From NCBI RefSeq assembly GCF_018446385.1, contig NC_055992.1, positions 21,174,877 through 21,238,876 on the forward strand: a DNA stretch of 64,000 nt, given 5' to 3'. Each line of letters opens with the position of its first letter. Within the stretch, counting starts at the first letter, position 1. Shown in pieces: positions 44,925-57,200 of the stretch. The DNA is from Zingiber officinale (taxonomy: Eukaryota > Streptophyta > Magnoliopsida > Zingiberales > Zingiberaceae). Made by a program: the position numbers and the translations under genes. The notes under the pieces are model-generated. The model searched no databases, was not told the DNA's origin, and saw only the letters and a list, made by a program, of their open reading frames with translations.

Positions 44925-46340
44925 TCATGCTTGGACTATGTTTCTATTTGATCTATTTACAATTGACAAATACGATTTAAATTTATGTTTACGTTTAAAT
45001 CCAAGTCCGGATTTATTGTAAACAGCTCTTTGTTTTCCAAGAATCAGATCAAGATTCTTGGAACCCAACGTGAACTGTTCCAATGTGTTTTTAAGTTCTT
45101 TAACTTGAGTTTTCATATTGAAATTTTCTTCCTCAAGTTGTTGGACTTGAGTTGAGATTTCAGTCTGAATAAGGTCAGTTAAGGATTCGAAGTTAGTTAC
45201 TTCTTTAAGGGTTGTTACCTCCTTTAGAAGTGATTTGATCCGAACGTTAGATTTAGCTAATTTACGCATAAGATAATTGACTAGATTATGCAACCGAGAA
45301 ATACTTACATCGGGGTTAGGCCCTTCGGAAATGGATACGGATCCGTGGCTTCTCTCTGATTCTGCTTCCGATTTGTTCTCGCTTTCGGATTCGTTGATTT
45401 TGTCCCAGACCGTCAGTGCAAGGAAGCTCGTCTATTCGAGCTCTTCATCGGACTCTTCTGATGAGAACTCATCCCAAGTTGCCTTCAGAGCTTTCTTCTT
45501 TCTTTGCTTCTTTGCATCCTTTTGATTCGGACAGTTGGCTTTGATATGTCCCTTTTGGTTGCAGTCGTAGCAGGTTACTTCGAACTTCACCTTTGAACTT
45601 GGTTGAACCTCCTTGGATTGGATCACCTTCTTGATGTCCTTCTTGTTGAAGTCCTTCTTTTTGTAGAGCTTTCTTACCAAGTTGACAAGTTCGGCTATGA
45701 TTTCGTTATCATCATCGTCTGAGTCCAATTCTTCTTCTTACTATGATTTAGTTCTGCGTCTTGCTTTTGGTTCACGCACTCTGCTTGTACCTGCAATCAA
45801 AGTTATACCCTTCTCGAACGATTGAGCATTAACTTGTTCATGTAATTCAAATTCAGCAAATAATTTGTCAAGTTTAATTAAAGATAAATCTTTGGATACC
45901 TTGTAAGCATCTACCATGGATGCCCACAAGGTATTTCTGGGAAAGACATTTAGAGTGTACCTTAGGACGTTGCGGTTCTCCACTTTCTATTTGATTGCGT
46001 GGAGTCCGTTGAGCAAATCTTGTATACGGGGATGAAGCTGGCTAGCCGTCTCACCTTCTTGCATTTTAATGTTATATAATTTGTTAAAAATGATATCCCT
46101 CTTACTTACCTTCGTGTCTGATGTACCCTCGTCTAGCTCGATCAGTTTTTGCCACAACTCTTTTGCACTTGAGAAGGGGCTGACTTGATTTAGCTCCTCC
46201 TTTGTAAGGCCGCATTGAAGGATACACGTTGCTTTTGTGTTGGCTTCTATCTTCTTTATTATGCTAGGTTCCCAGTTTTCGTATGATACGGGTTTTCCTG
46301 TACCGTCAAGTGGGAGCGAGATGTCGGTCTTGATGATCAT
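44925..46340 (-). pseudogene. copia gag in four broken frames
   Basis: Minus-strand pieces in order: SYENWEPSIIKKIEANTKAT and SSAKELWQKLIELDEG (46340-45987); PRNTLWASMVDAYKVSKDLS and KLDKLFAEFELHEQ (45983-45741); a lysine-rich region with the zinc knuckle CYDCNQKGHIKANC and an acidic end (45728-45432); then a leucine-rich coiled region (45293-44925) ending in a WVPK-like linker. Stops at the joins break it. Confidence 0.85.
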
Positions 46341-46710
46341 CTATACCTCAAACTGAGTTTGGAGGTAGGACTCCATTCGGCCCTTCTAGTAGCCGAAGTC
46401 TTTCCCGGAGAAGAGTGGTGGTCGGGTTGTGCTATAGCCTTCTTGATGGGTCATTTGAGAAATAAATCTCGCACACAGAAAAATAAATAACAAAGATTCC
46501 AAAACTAGGTCTTGGATTTAGTAGTGTGGGTTAAAAGAAAACAAACACACGAACTTGAGTGGTGTTGTACCAACTTCAAGAAAAATTTGATTACGAAAAA
46601 AAACTAGATCAGAAGGCGGCAATAATACCGATTCTGATCGACTCTAAAAAACTAGAAATCACCACGAAAAATATGCTTGATTGGTGGTTGCACCAAATCG
46701 AAACAATCCC

Positions 46711-46722
46711 GCTCTGATACCA
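46711..46722 (-). other. Primer-binding site (initiator tRNA-Met)
   Basis: Minus-strand tggtatcagagc, an exact match to the plant retroelement consensus, two bases inside the LTR edge at 46725. Confidence 0.9.
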
Positions 46723-46724
46723 AT

Positions 46725-48080
46725 TGTTGAATCGAAAAGCGCAAGAGGGGGGTGAATAGCGCTCGTGGCTTTCACTTTTCAATTTAAAACTTATCGAATA
46801 ACGCAGCGGAATAATAAAAAAACAATGCACAGAAGAACACCAGCAAACACAGGGATTTACTTGGTTCAGAGCTTGTGGCGACTCATATTCCAAGTCCCAC
46901 TCTCGTTGAGCGTTTACTTTGGGCAACAACTATAATCACGCAAAAGGTTACAAGAGATTATTACAAAATTGTACTGGAAAAGTTATACCGACAACAAGGA
47001 ATTTAAACTTCATAGCTTCAGGTCGTCAGGGTCTTGTTGTAGCTTAGCCGGATCGTTTCGTTAGCAGTGCGCTGAAAAAGGATTGCCAAAACTGTGTACT
47101 TCTTTGCTGTTGGTCGAGACTGCCATATAAAGGTCGTTGAGGGCACCTTCAAGCCTCTTGAGGGTGCCTCCATTACCAGCGGATTCACAGCGTGGATGAG
47201 CTTTGATTCCTTTGTAGCCTATCCACCTGAGGGTGCCTTCGATGCCCTTAAAGGCGCCTCCAAGGCCGTCCAAAGCGCCTCAGTACTCCATAAGGGTGCA
47301 TCCAGCTTTGCTGCACGCACTCCCCAGCTCTTGCACTGAAGGCGCCTCCAAGCTCCATGGAGGGCGCCTCGGGTACTGTTCATCCGAGGTAAATCACGTT
47401 ATTTTGTCCCTGCAAGATATGTGAGTCTCAAAATACCAAGCATACCTTGCAACACAAAGTTAGCACATAATAATAACATAAATATGAATATCTGACAGCC
47501 ATCGGACTGTCCGGTTCTGACTTCGGATTTCTGATTAGAAATCCTAAGTCGAACTGACGTCTACTGTTCCCTCTTCCAGGGAACGCGTCCTTACCTACTC
47601 CTCTCAGGAGAAGTTACCTTTTGCCAGTTCGATCCTCCAGACCAACTGGACTTTTGCTCAGCGTCTGATGCTTCTGGTCTTCATGTTGGGCATCCGCTCC
47701 ATGACCCGTCCAGTCTTCCACCTGGTTCGTGACACCGGAATTTCAACCTAAGGTTACCACCCCCTAGGATTTTGTCAGAAGCTCTCGACCCGCCAAGACT
47801 TTCCGCCTAGGCTTACCACCCCCTAGGACCTAGGGTTACCACCCCCTAGGGTTTTCCCTTTGCCTAACCGTAGTTAGGACTTTTCTTCTAGGGCTACCAC
47901 CCCTTAGGACCTAGGGTTACTATCCCCTAGGGTTTTCCACCTGCCTAACCATAACTAGGATTTTTGTCTAAGTACACTTAGGGCTTTTCTACAAACTCAT
48001 TCAAGGTTGGTTGCTACTCGGAATATCGTACTGGTTCCCCTGTACAAAAATTGTATACAAGTCCCGAACCTTTCCTAACA
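46725..48080 (-). repeat. 5' LTR of the truncated element (1356 bp)
   Basis: In plus orientation it runs TGTTGAATCG to TTCCTAACA. A minus-strand TATA (tttatatgg) lies near 47123-47132. Just upstream (47138-47390) runs an array of aggcgcctcc/gagggtgcc words. Bases 47740-47960 hold repeats of gggttaccaccccctagg. Confidence 0.8.
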
Positions 48081-50378
48081 ACCTATTGTGTTCTTTAGAA
48101 ATTAAATTTGGAATTGCAAACAGAACTTAACATTATTGATTCCAAATTCAACTTATCTGTTCTTAGAGGTTTAGACTTGGATCGCAAACGATGCTTAACA
48201 TTATCGATCCAAATCCACCCATGTTACAAAGTTGATTAAATATTTATTTCAAAGATCGACTTCCAGGTTAAACATGGCGAGACACTAGGTCTTCTTGGGT
48301 ATGGGATCATCCACCACTTCCTAGACAAATCCTTTCAAAGAAACTTAATATTTAATCTCCTTACAGTAACCCTAGGTTTAACCACCAAGAATAATCGAAT
48401 CACAAGATCAAAAAATAAAATAAACACAAAATCGAAACATAAATCGATTGCCTAGAATTGTTAGCCTCTTGTGTTTGGTAATTCAAAATCCGTACAAAGA
48501 AAACTAGTATGATGCGAAATAAGACAACTAGTTATACCTTTCTTTGTTAACAAAAACCTCTTGATCTTCTATTATATTCCTAGATCTCCTTCTCTTGAAT
48601 GTCGTGTGGGCGACGATCTACCAAGAAGAAATCCACCAAAACATTCTTCTCTTCCTCCAAACTTCGGCCACCAAAGGGATCTAAACAAGAGGGCCTCCTT
48701 TCTCTTCTTCTTCTCCTCATAGTAAGCGGCCACCAAAGCTCCTAGTAGACTTGATGCCGTCGGCCACAATGTGGAAAACAAAAGGTGAAGAGAGAAAGGA
48801 AGAGGGCCGGCCACCAAAGGTGAAGAGAGAAAGGAAGAGGGCCGGCCACCAAAGGAAAAGAGAGAGGAACAATAGAATAGAAGTTGTGCCCCATGAAGGC
48901 ACCCCTTGCCTCTCTTTTATAATCCTTGGTGAATCCAAAAAAGGAAAGTTTTATAACAAAAAATAAAACTTCCTTTTCTATTAATGGCATGGTCGGTCAT
49001 CTCTTACAAAACAAACAAGGAAAAATTTTAAACAAAAATTAAAATCTCTCTTTAAAATATCCCTTTTGTGGTTAGCTATAAAAGGAATATTTTATAAATT
49101 AAAATCTCTCTCTTTTAAATCCTTTTATGGATATCTATAAAAGATAAGATTAAAAATAAAATTCCTTTTATATCATGGTTACAAAAAGGAAAATTTTCTT
49201 AAAAATAAAAATCTTTCTTTTAACATTATAGATATCTACAAATAAGGAAAGATATCTAATCTCTCTTTTAATCCTTTGTAGAAAATCTATAAAAGAAAAG
49301 ATTTTAAAATTAAAAACTCTCTTTTAAAACCATGTGGATAAAAACATAAAAGGAAAGATTTTATCAAAATTTTATTTTTAATAAAATTCCCTTTCCTTTC
49401 CTTACTTGGCCGGCTACTTGCTTGGGCACCAAGCAAGGCTTGGACGACCCTAGCTTGAGCTCCAAGCTTGGCTTGGTCGGCCCCTTGCTTGGGCTCCAAG
49501 CAAGGATAGGGGTCGGCCCCTAGCATGGGCTAAGAGGCTAGGCTTTGGGTGGATATAAGACTATATATAAGAGGCTACAATAGAGACCGAGAGGAGGAAT
49601 TGGTTTTGGTCTCCCAATGATCTTGAATTTCTCATGTTCGCCTTGAACACCCAACTCAAGTTCATCAATAATAACTCATACCACTAAAGAGCTACTATTG
49701 AACTACCGCATCAATCCCAAATTATATTATGGGCTCCTTCTTATTATGAGTGTATTAATCTCCCTGTGTTTAAGATATCGAATACCTACTAATTAAATGA
49801 GTTACTGACAACTCACTTAATTAATATCTAGCTCCATGAGTAGTACCACTCAACCTTATTGTCATGTCGGACTAAGTCCACTTGCAGGGTTTACATGACA
49901 ATCCTTATGAACTCCTCAAGGGAGCATTATCAACCTAGATTACTAGGGCACGATTTCATTCTATAATCAACAACACACCATATAAATAATATCATTTCCC
50001 AACTTATCGGGCCTATTAATTTATCGAACTAAATCGCACCCTTTGATAAATTAAAGAAATAAATATTAAGTATACGTGCTTGTTATTATATCATAATTAA
50101 GAGTACGCACTTCCATAATAACAGAGGTTCTGTTCTTTTTAAAGAGTCGGTATAAAAAAAAACTACCTCAAATGGTCCTGCTCAATATACTCTTAGTGTA
50201 CTAGTGTAATTTATTAGTCAAGATAAACTAATACCTAATTACACTACAACCACTCCAATGGTTTGTCTCATTCCATCTTGGTTGTGAGCAACTGTTTATA
50301 AATTATAAGGAACTGATAACATAAACTTTTCAAAATAATTGTTTACAAAAAGTTAGACTTTTAGTATACACTCTAACA
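48081..50378 (-). repeat. Large LTR of unassigned family, left end lost
   Basis: The right end tatacactctaaca (minus TGTTAGAGTG) is an LTR terminus. On the minus strand ttataaaaga (48914-48923) is a good TATA box, followed by a leader with a 43-bp duplication (48780-48850). Upstream are five or more degenerate 60-bp AT repeats (48960-49390) and a palindrome array built on cttgcttgggc-ccaagcaag (49410-49525). The truncated copia element interrupts its left side. Frames at 48572-48990 are not genes. Confidence 0.65.
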
Positions 50379-50471
50379 ATTCAAATATTTTAGATAACAA
50401 AACAACTTAACTTTGAACCCTTTGACATAATCAAAACACAGGTTCGATCGTCGGATGCTTCCCGCACCAAC
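50379..50471 (-). repeat. LTR-end fragment (copia-type)
   Basis: It ends cttcccgcaccaaca, the terminus used by the LTRs at 31031 and 37650, and contains the aatcaaaacac phrase typical just inside it. Probably the target into which the LTR at 48081-50378 inserted. Confidence 0.4.
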
Positions 50472-51417
50472 AGTTATGTCTTTCACAGAACTAGCCATTT
50501 TGGGTGGTAGCATAAAGCGTTAAGAATGTTAGTGTAGTACGAGCCTAGTGCTCAAAAATAAGACCAATCTTGAACACCAAATCGTGTTTCAAACACTATC
50601 CTTAAGGCTTTATTTGGTTTATAAATTATGACCACAAACCAAATATCCTATAAGATTAGATAAAGCTAATTGTCTATACTTTGCACTGAGTAAGACAATT
50701 CAAAAAATAAAGGAAAGGAGAGCAAGAATATGTGTTTATTTTTCATCCGACTTGCCTCTTTTATAGACAACCAAGTACATTAAAAATGGCTAAAAGTTAT
50801 GATTTTTCTCAAAAGTTATGACTTTTCTTTCCAGCCTTTTTCATTTATTTAAAATATCCAACAAATCCTAGCACTTAAGGACATCTTCCTCATTTGCTTC
50901 TACTTTTTCTTCTTTCTCAAGATCTTCCAAATGATGTAAAGAACAAGAATAATGGCTCTTCAATCAGGTTTCCTATCTTTCAATTTATGTATTACTTTGT
51001 TATGTCATGATTCAATGAAACAAGATTTATGCTCATATGTGTGTATTTCCTATTTCAAGTTCTTCCCTGTTTGTAGAATTGATGAGGACTAAGTTTTACG
51101 AACATCTATCAGAAGCAAATTAAAAGCCACAAATGGCAGCCTTAAACTCTGTAAATAAAAACTGCATATCGTCTTTTCAATATTTCTTTTTTGATGCAGC
51201 AAATGATATAATTTATAATCTGTTACAAAAGAGAGAATCTCATGTTAATGGTACCAAAGATTTATTCGATCCAACTCGGATTTAATCAGCAGATGGGGGC
51301 ACGATGTGATCTGACCAGCCAAAGAAACTGATGGATCGATTGATTGATCTTAAGGATTAGTCGACTAGATAAATAGATTGTATGGGAATTCAATTTGATC
51401 CGATCATGAACTTGAAT
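50472..51417. other. Unassigned intergenic DNA
   Basis: No gene or element is recognised. It is AT-rich with no structured repeat. Confidence 0.5.
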
Positions 51418-51425
51418 AACACAAT

Positions 51426-52033
51426 TAAGGCTGTTAATGAATCAAGCGTTCGTGAACAAGCTTGGTGTTCGACTTGGTAAGAGCTTGTTTATATTCGTTC
51501 ACTATACATAAGATTAATTAAACAAACAAGCTTGAACAGCTCATTAAGCTAAGCAAATAAGCTTGAACACATATGTGTTCAGCTCGTTAACGTTCATGAA
51601 CAACGTTCGTGAACAATGTTTGTGAACAATGTTCATGAACTATATTTATTAATAAAACTCTTTTCAATAGACTAAATAAATAATAAAATAACATAAATAA
51701 ATTTAAATTATCAATCTTAATAGCCAATCAAATAATTAAAAGTTTTAAACAATCAAACAATCTTGAATTGAGAGCTTGATAACATCTAAACGAACCAAGC
51801 TCAAACCAAGCTCAAGCCAAGCTTGAATTGAGAGCTTGATAACATCTAAACGAACCAAGCTCAAGCCAAGCTTCAAACAAGCTCAAGCTCATAAAAAATG
51901 AACCAAGCCAAGCTTGAACACTCATTTCAAAAGCTTAGTTCATTTTAAGCTCGACTCGGATCGGCTCGGTTATCTTATCAAACAAGCTTGAGCACCCCAA
52001 AACTTGGCTCAGCTTGGCTTGTTTACAGCCCTA
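51426..52033. mobile_element. hAT-type MITE, 608 bp
   Basis: The termini taaggctgttaatgaatcaa and the reverse complement tagggctgtaaacaagccaa are inverted repeats. Flanks aacacaat (51418-51425) and aacataat (52034-52041) form an 8-bp target duplication with one change, as hAT elements make. The interior is full of agcttgaac/gttcaagct words. Bases 51761-51820 are repeated in tandem at 51821-51880. No transposase. Confidence 0.8.
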
Positions 52034-52041
52034 AACATAAT

Positions 52042-54212
52042 GGTTCAGTTGATTAAATAGAAAAATCAGTTGACCACTAAAAATAAAAATCAAACACTGA
52101 TTTAACGGGATCGAATTCTTATCAGTCGACCGATCTTGTATTTTATCGATGGGTGTTTACCATCTATTTTATATTTAGATATGATATGCTCTCATATTAG
52201 ATAGATTGTGAGTTGTTCACTTAAATATATTATGCATCTGTTAACTGGTGGATTATAAGACGTTTATTCTCTTTATATTGATTCTTGCATGAAATAAGAG
52301 AGAAAAATATATATTATTGTAAAAGAGGAAACATACAAATGTGTGAAAGTATTTGAAAAGGGAATGAAAGAATAATGAGAAATGATTTATGATGCCTAAA
52401 TGCTAAAAGAATATAAAAACTATAATCTATAGAGATTTTGTTGTTGTCATCTCTAATATGATATCATGAACATCTTTTCTTACCTCACTTTATACTTGTG
52501 TGCTCATTGTATGTTTTTCCTTTAACCAATAAATTTATAGACTTAAAAGCTATTTTTGAAGTTTGGATAAGATCACAAAGATAATCTTCCTCAAAAGGTT
52601 AAAAAAAATAATGAACTAGATAATATCAAATTTGGAATGATCGATTTGATCCTATGAAAATTTTTATTGAACATTAGAATAAAACGAAAAGCGCTTATGA
52701 CTAATCACCCAGAAGCTCTCAAAGATACTCCATAATATTAAATGTGGTTTTGTCGGTGTTCATGCATTTTATTTTTCCCATTGCATGGAACAACTTTTAT
52801 GTGCTTTCTCCAATTACGACAATCAGCACGGGTCTAATTATATCATCATCATAAGTTAAACATTATATCAATATATTTTTATATTATTAATAAATTTCAG
52901 CATTTATTATTATCAAAGTCTTTTAAATCCTTAGTAGTATCATTCTTTGATTACAATGCAGCCTACGGATAGGTACAATTGATAATTATATAAATAATTG
53001 TTCTAATAGATTTTAGAATTAATAGATACAAAATATTTTATTAGATGTTTGACCTTCTCATACAAAGGGTCATTATACTAGAACAAAATACTCTCATAAT
53101 TTATCTGCATATATTTAGTCAGAGGACCAATGATGTTATACCGTCTGAAATGAGCATTATCACTTTTATTCCAATTTTTTTATTACAATGCATTGATCAA
53201 TGTTATCATAAACAGGGAAGGTATGCTTTCTATAGGAATGGTTCCCTTCAAGCTTAATTGGTCCATATAAATCATTCAATCTCATCATCATCATCACCAG
53301 GACTAACTTAATTGGTTTGTTAGGCTTGGCTAGTTAGCTAATTTGACCCAATTAGTCAAACTCATCTGACCTTTTACCCCAACTGATGCTTCCTTCCAAC
53401 TTTGCAAGTCACTGTAGTTCCCAACCCACTTAGCTCATCAATAATCTCTCTTGCTTACTTGACCCATGCCACCTAGTCGATCATTTTGGCTTGTCCAATT
53501 TGTTTATCCTACGTAGCTCACTTTGACATGTTTGGCACATTTGACTCTTCTATTCTGATGATTCAAGGGGAATATATTCTTTAAAAGATTGATTAAGATA
53601 GCTATAGCTACATGAATTTAGGATAATAATTTCATAGAAACATGTATTCCATTATTATTTTTACAACTCAATATAAAAATCCTTATTCTGAAAAATCATA
53701 GAAAATAGAAAAACTATTTTCATGCGCTAAACGCGCTGCTAATTAATTCTGCATTTACTGATGTTTACTTTATGATATTAAATAAGACATTTTCTATGAG
53801 AGAATAAATCAGAAGTTAACCAATAATATAATGTCAATGCGGAATATGATTCATATAGTTTACATTTATTTACCATCGCATTTCGTCCCCCTATCCAGTT
53901 ATGGTGTTTGCTGTTGTTTTGACAACCTTGTGTATTTATGTTGTAGATGTATTATAGCCAACAGCAGCCTAAGAGAGATTCAGTTTACACGACACAAATC
54001 AACTGATGCCAACATGATGTTGAGCATCGAGCTCATTCACGTTACAAGCTTGTAAGTAGAATAAACTTGGAAGCTTAGTCATATATACAGATCCACATGT
54101 ATACTCTGAAACCATACATAAAGCTATCAGTTTCAGAATATACGATTTAAATGGTCACATTTCCATTACATTTTCCAAATTTCACAAAAAGATGTAAAAA
54201 AAATATACCAAC
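52042..54212. other. Intergenic DNA and 3' flank of the DUF547 gene
   Basis: I see no gene here. Short ORFs at 53045 and 53831 have no family resemblance. The last few hundred bases (down from 54212) would contain the 3' untranslated region of the minus-strand gene. A polyadenylation site could not be fixed. Confidence 0.5.
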
Positions 54213-57200
54213 TCACATGGGCAGAAGATACTGAATCTCAGAGACACTAGGAATTACATCCACTGCAAGAGATATTCGCCCAGGCGTATGTCCTTTCAAG
54301 CACTCCAGCATGGACTTCCTTAAAGGCCAAGAAGTTGGAAGCTGATTGATAATCCAGTGAACTAAAGAATCCAAGTCTGTGGCAAACTCATGCATGCTTG
54401 AGGCTAGGAAATGTGGAATCATAATTCTTTTTGTAGTGGTGACTACTATTGAAGCTTGCAAATAGTCCAATTTAGATTTTTCCAACTCACTGGTCACGCC
54501 ATCAGCTGTGTATATCTTGACCTGAACAAAAGCTTTTCAATTCATTACCTGAATATCCATTAAAACACCAACAATGTAGCATGCCATAATCAGTAAAGCA
54601 CGAAACGGTCTTGAGCAATAACTCATGCATTTTCCTATTTGTGATTCTAAAATAACAACAAAAGTGACAGAGTACTCAAAGCATATATGCCAGTTGCAAG
54701 GCATGTGAATGAAATGAGCTCCAACACACATTTGATTATTATTACATTAGACTTGCTAAAACGAACTTATATCAATTCAAACCTAAACAACAACTTACAG
54801 CTGGAGAAGATTTGTAACCAGAACATAATGCAAATACAACGTTCAGGTCTGAGTGCCCCAATTCATAATGTTCTGGTAATTTTTCTTTATCATTCCTGTT
54901 ACCTTTTCTTTCCTGTGAAATAATGCATATAAAACTGTCAACAATATAGTTTTTGAATAGATTTAGAATTAAACATACCTCATTAGAATTTGATGGCCAT
55001 CTTAGAAGGTGCTTGATCATTAGAGCACTAAGTTTGTTACCTCCTATATCCAGTATTGCCTGATTAGAAGATTCACTTAGATTCTTTAGATCTTAAATTT
55101 TTAAAAATTGATTAACATGCACTCTGAAAAGTGACTGTACCATATTTTCGATTCCTTGAACCATTTCTGGATTTGAAGGCATTCCAACCTCTATAAAACC
55201 CTGCAAAATGACAGAATATTCATGAATTAATCAGGATTGATGAGAAACCTAAAAAAAACTAGTGAAGTAAATATTGTACATGCATCATGCAAATATTATG
55301 AGCATTGATCCAAAAGGCTAATTTTTCTCGGTCCGTCAAATTTCTCAAGTCCACATCCTGAAGGCTCCTGCTTAAACCCCTGCAATAATAGTTTAGACTG
55401 GAACTGGCATTACACCTTCCTCAAACAAAATAAATAATAAAAGTGGTATTCTATTAATGAGTTATGGATGTATTGAACAACCAAGTTACAGACTCAGCAT
55501 TATAATAAATATATAAATATCTTTAACATGTGTGTTCAGTACCCTATCCATCAAGAACACTTTTTGCACATTTTAGTCACGTAGATCTGAATTATAAGAT
55601 ATCTTTTTTGCAGTATAAAATATATATGCTTCCATTTTTGAAATAGAGTTATGCAACATACCTTAGCTTCTTCATTAGAGAGAGAGAACAAGAAAATTCC
55701 TTGTAATCTGAAGAACAGGGGGAAAATTTGACAAGATTCTTGTATGGACCAATATCTCTGGAAAGAGAGTCTTCAAACTCAAAAATTCCATATGGATCGT
55801 GGTGCCTTATTTCCCTTTGAAATGAAGTTCTTCCCTTTGATATTGAATTGCCATCAACCTGAAAGCTTCCTGATTTCAACAGCAAGTTCGATGACTTTGA
55901 CAAATTTCCTGATTTTTCAATATCCATTGATCGTGATGTTCTTAATAATCTTAGAAAAATACAGATCAGGCATTTCACTATTTTCTCAGACAACTTATTC
56001 GGCTGGTAAGACACACCATTCATGTCTGATGAATTTCCAAGTGATGGTTGTTTGTACATCTTGGGAAGAAATTCCACCTCTGCATTCTGAGGAAAGAAAA
56101 CCTCTTGTACTTATAAGAAGAAAACAAAAAATGGCCTCATAATCTATAAAGCACAAAATACAAATTACCCTATATAACATATAGCAACATCGAGATATTT
56201 ACAACTTTTCCCAACTAAGGATGATCTTGGTCTGTTTTCTAAGAAGTGATCTTGGTGGCACATGTGCAACTGCTTAGGTGTTTTATATGCAGGATTGTAT
56301 TGCACATGCAATATGTATCTGCTTTAGGTGGTTTGGGCACCTAGGCAAACAGCAGGCAGCTATGATAGTTATGTGGGCCATCTATTTGGTGAAAAGGAAG
56401 AAAGATGATCAAGTAGGACTTTTGTGATGTTTTCCCCACTAAAACAGATAAGATCTTGTGATTGCAATAGACTAAATTTAGATTTTGAAATGGTAGTGTG
56501 TAGCTTGTAAGCATTACCTTAACCATTTATTTTGCAAATGATAACCACTTTAAACATAATTGTATGTTTGTTACAATTATTGCCATATGCTACATTGTTA
56601 TATTATGTGTTGTTTTACATTGTATGTATGACACATTCTCTTTCTATGTTGATTTATGAATTAAACGGATTAATTAGTACCCTTTATTGGATATATGTTT
56701 GTTATTTTCATCAATATAAATATTTTTTAACATCGACCACATATACCCTTTCATATCTCATATGTCAATACTCCTATATGTTTGTATTGAGAGGATGGCA
56801 AAATAATCAGCTCATTTTTATTAATGCATTACAACAACAACCAAGCCTTATCCCATTACGTAGGGTCGACTATATAAATCCTTTTACGTCATCGAACTCT
56901 ATATCCTACTATATCATTATCTATATTTAAATAAATTTTATCTTATTTTATTATTACTAACCAAGTCTTTTTTAGTCTTCCTCTTCCTCGTTTGATATGT
57001 ATGTTTGTCATAGTTTCACATCACCTAACTGAAGCATTTATCGATCATCTAAGTACATACCCGTATCATCTTAAACATGTCTCTCGAAGTTTTCTCTCAA
57101 TATATGCAACTCCGACATTTTATCTCTAATGCACTCATTTCTTATTCTATCTATCCTCGTATGTCCACACATTTATCTTAATATCCTCATCTCTGGTCAT

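Larger units (their letters stand above)
44851..48080 (-). mobile_element. Truncated copia-type element: 5' LTR, PBS and gag
   Basis: On the minus strand: LTR (48080-46725, TGTTAGGAAA...TTCAACA), a perfect tggtatcagagc primer site (46722-46711), an untranslated leader, then gag (46340-44925). Everything beyond the gag C-terminus (pol, 3' LTR) is missing at 44851. SIRE-like by gag order and LTR style (inference). It has landed in the LTR that continues at 48081. Confidence 0.8.
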
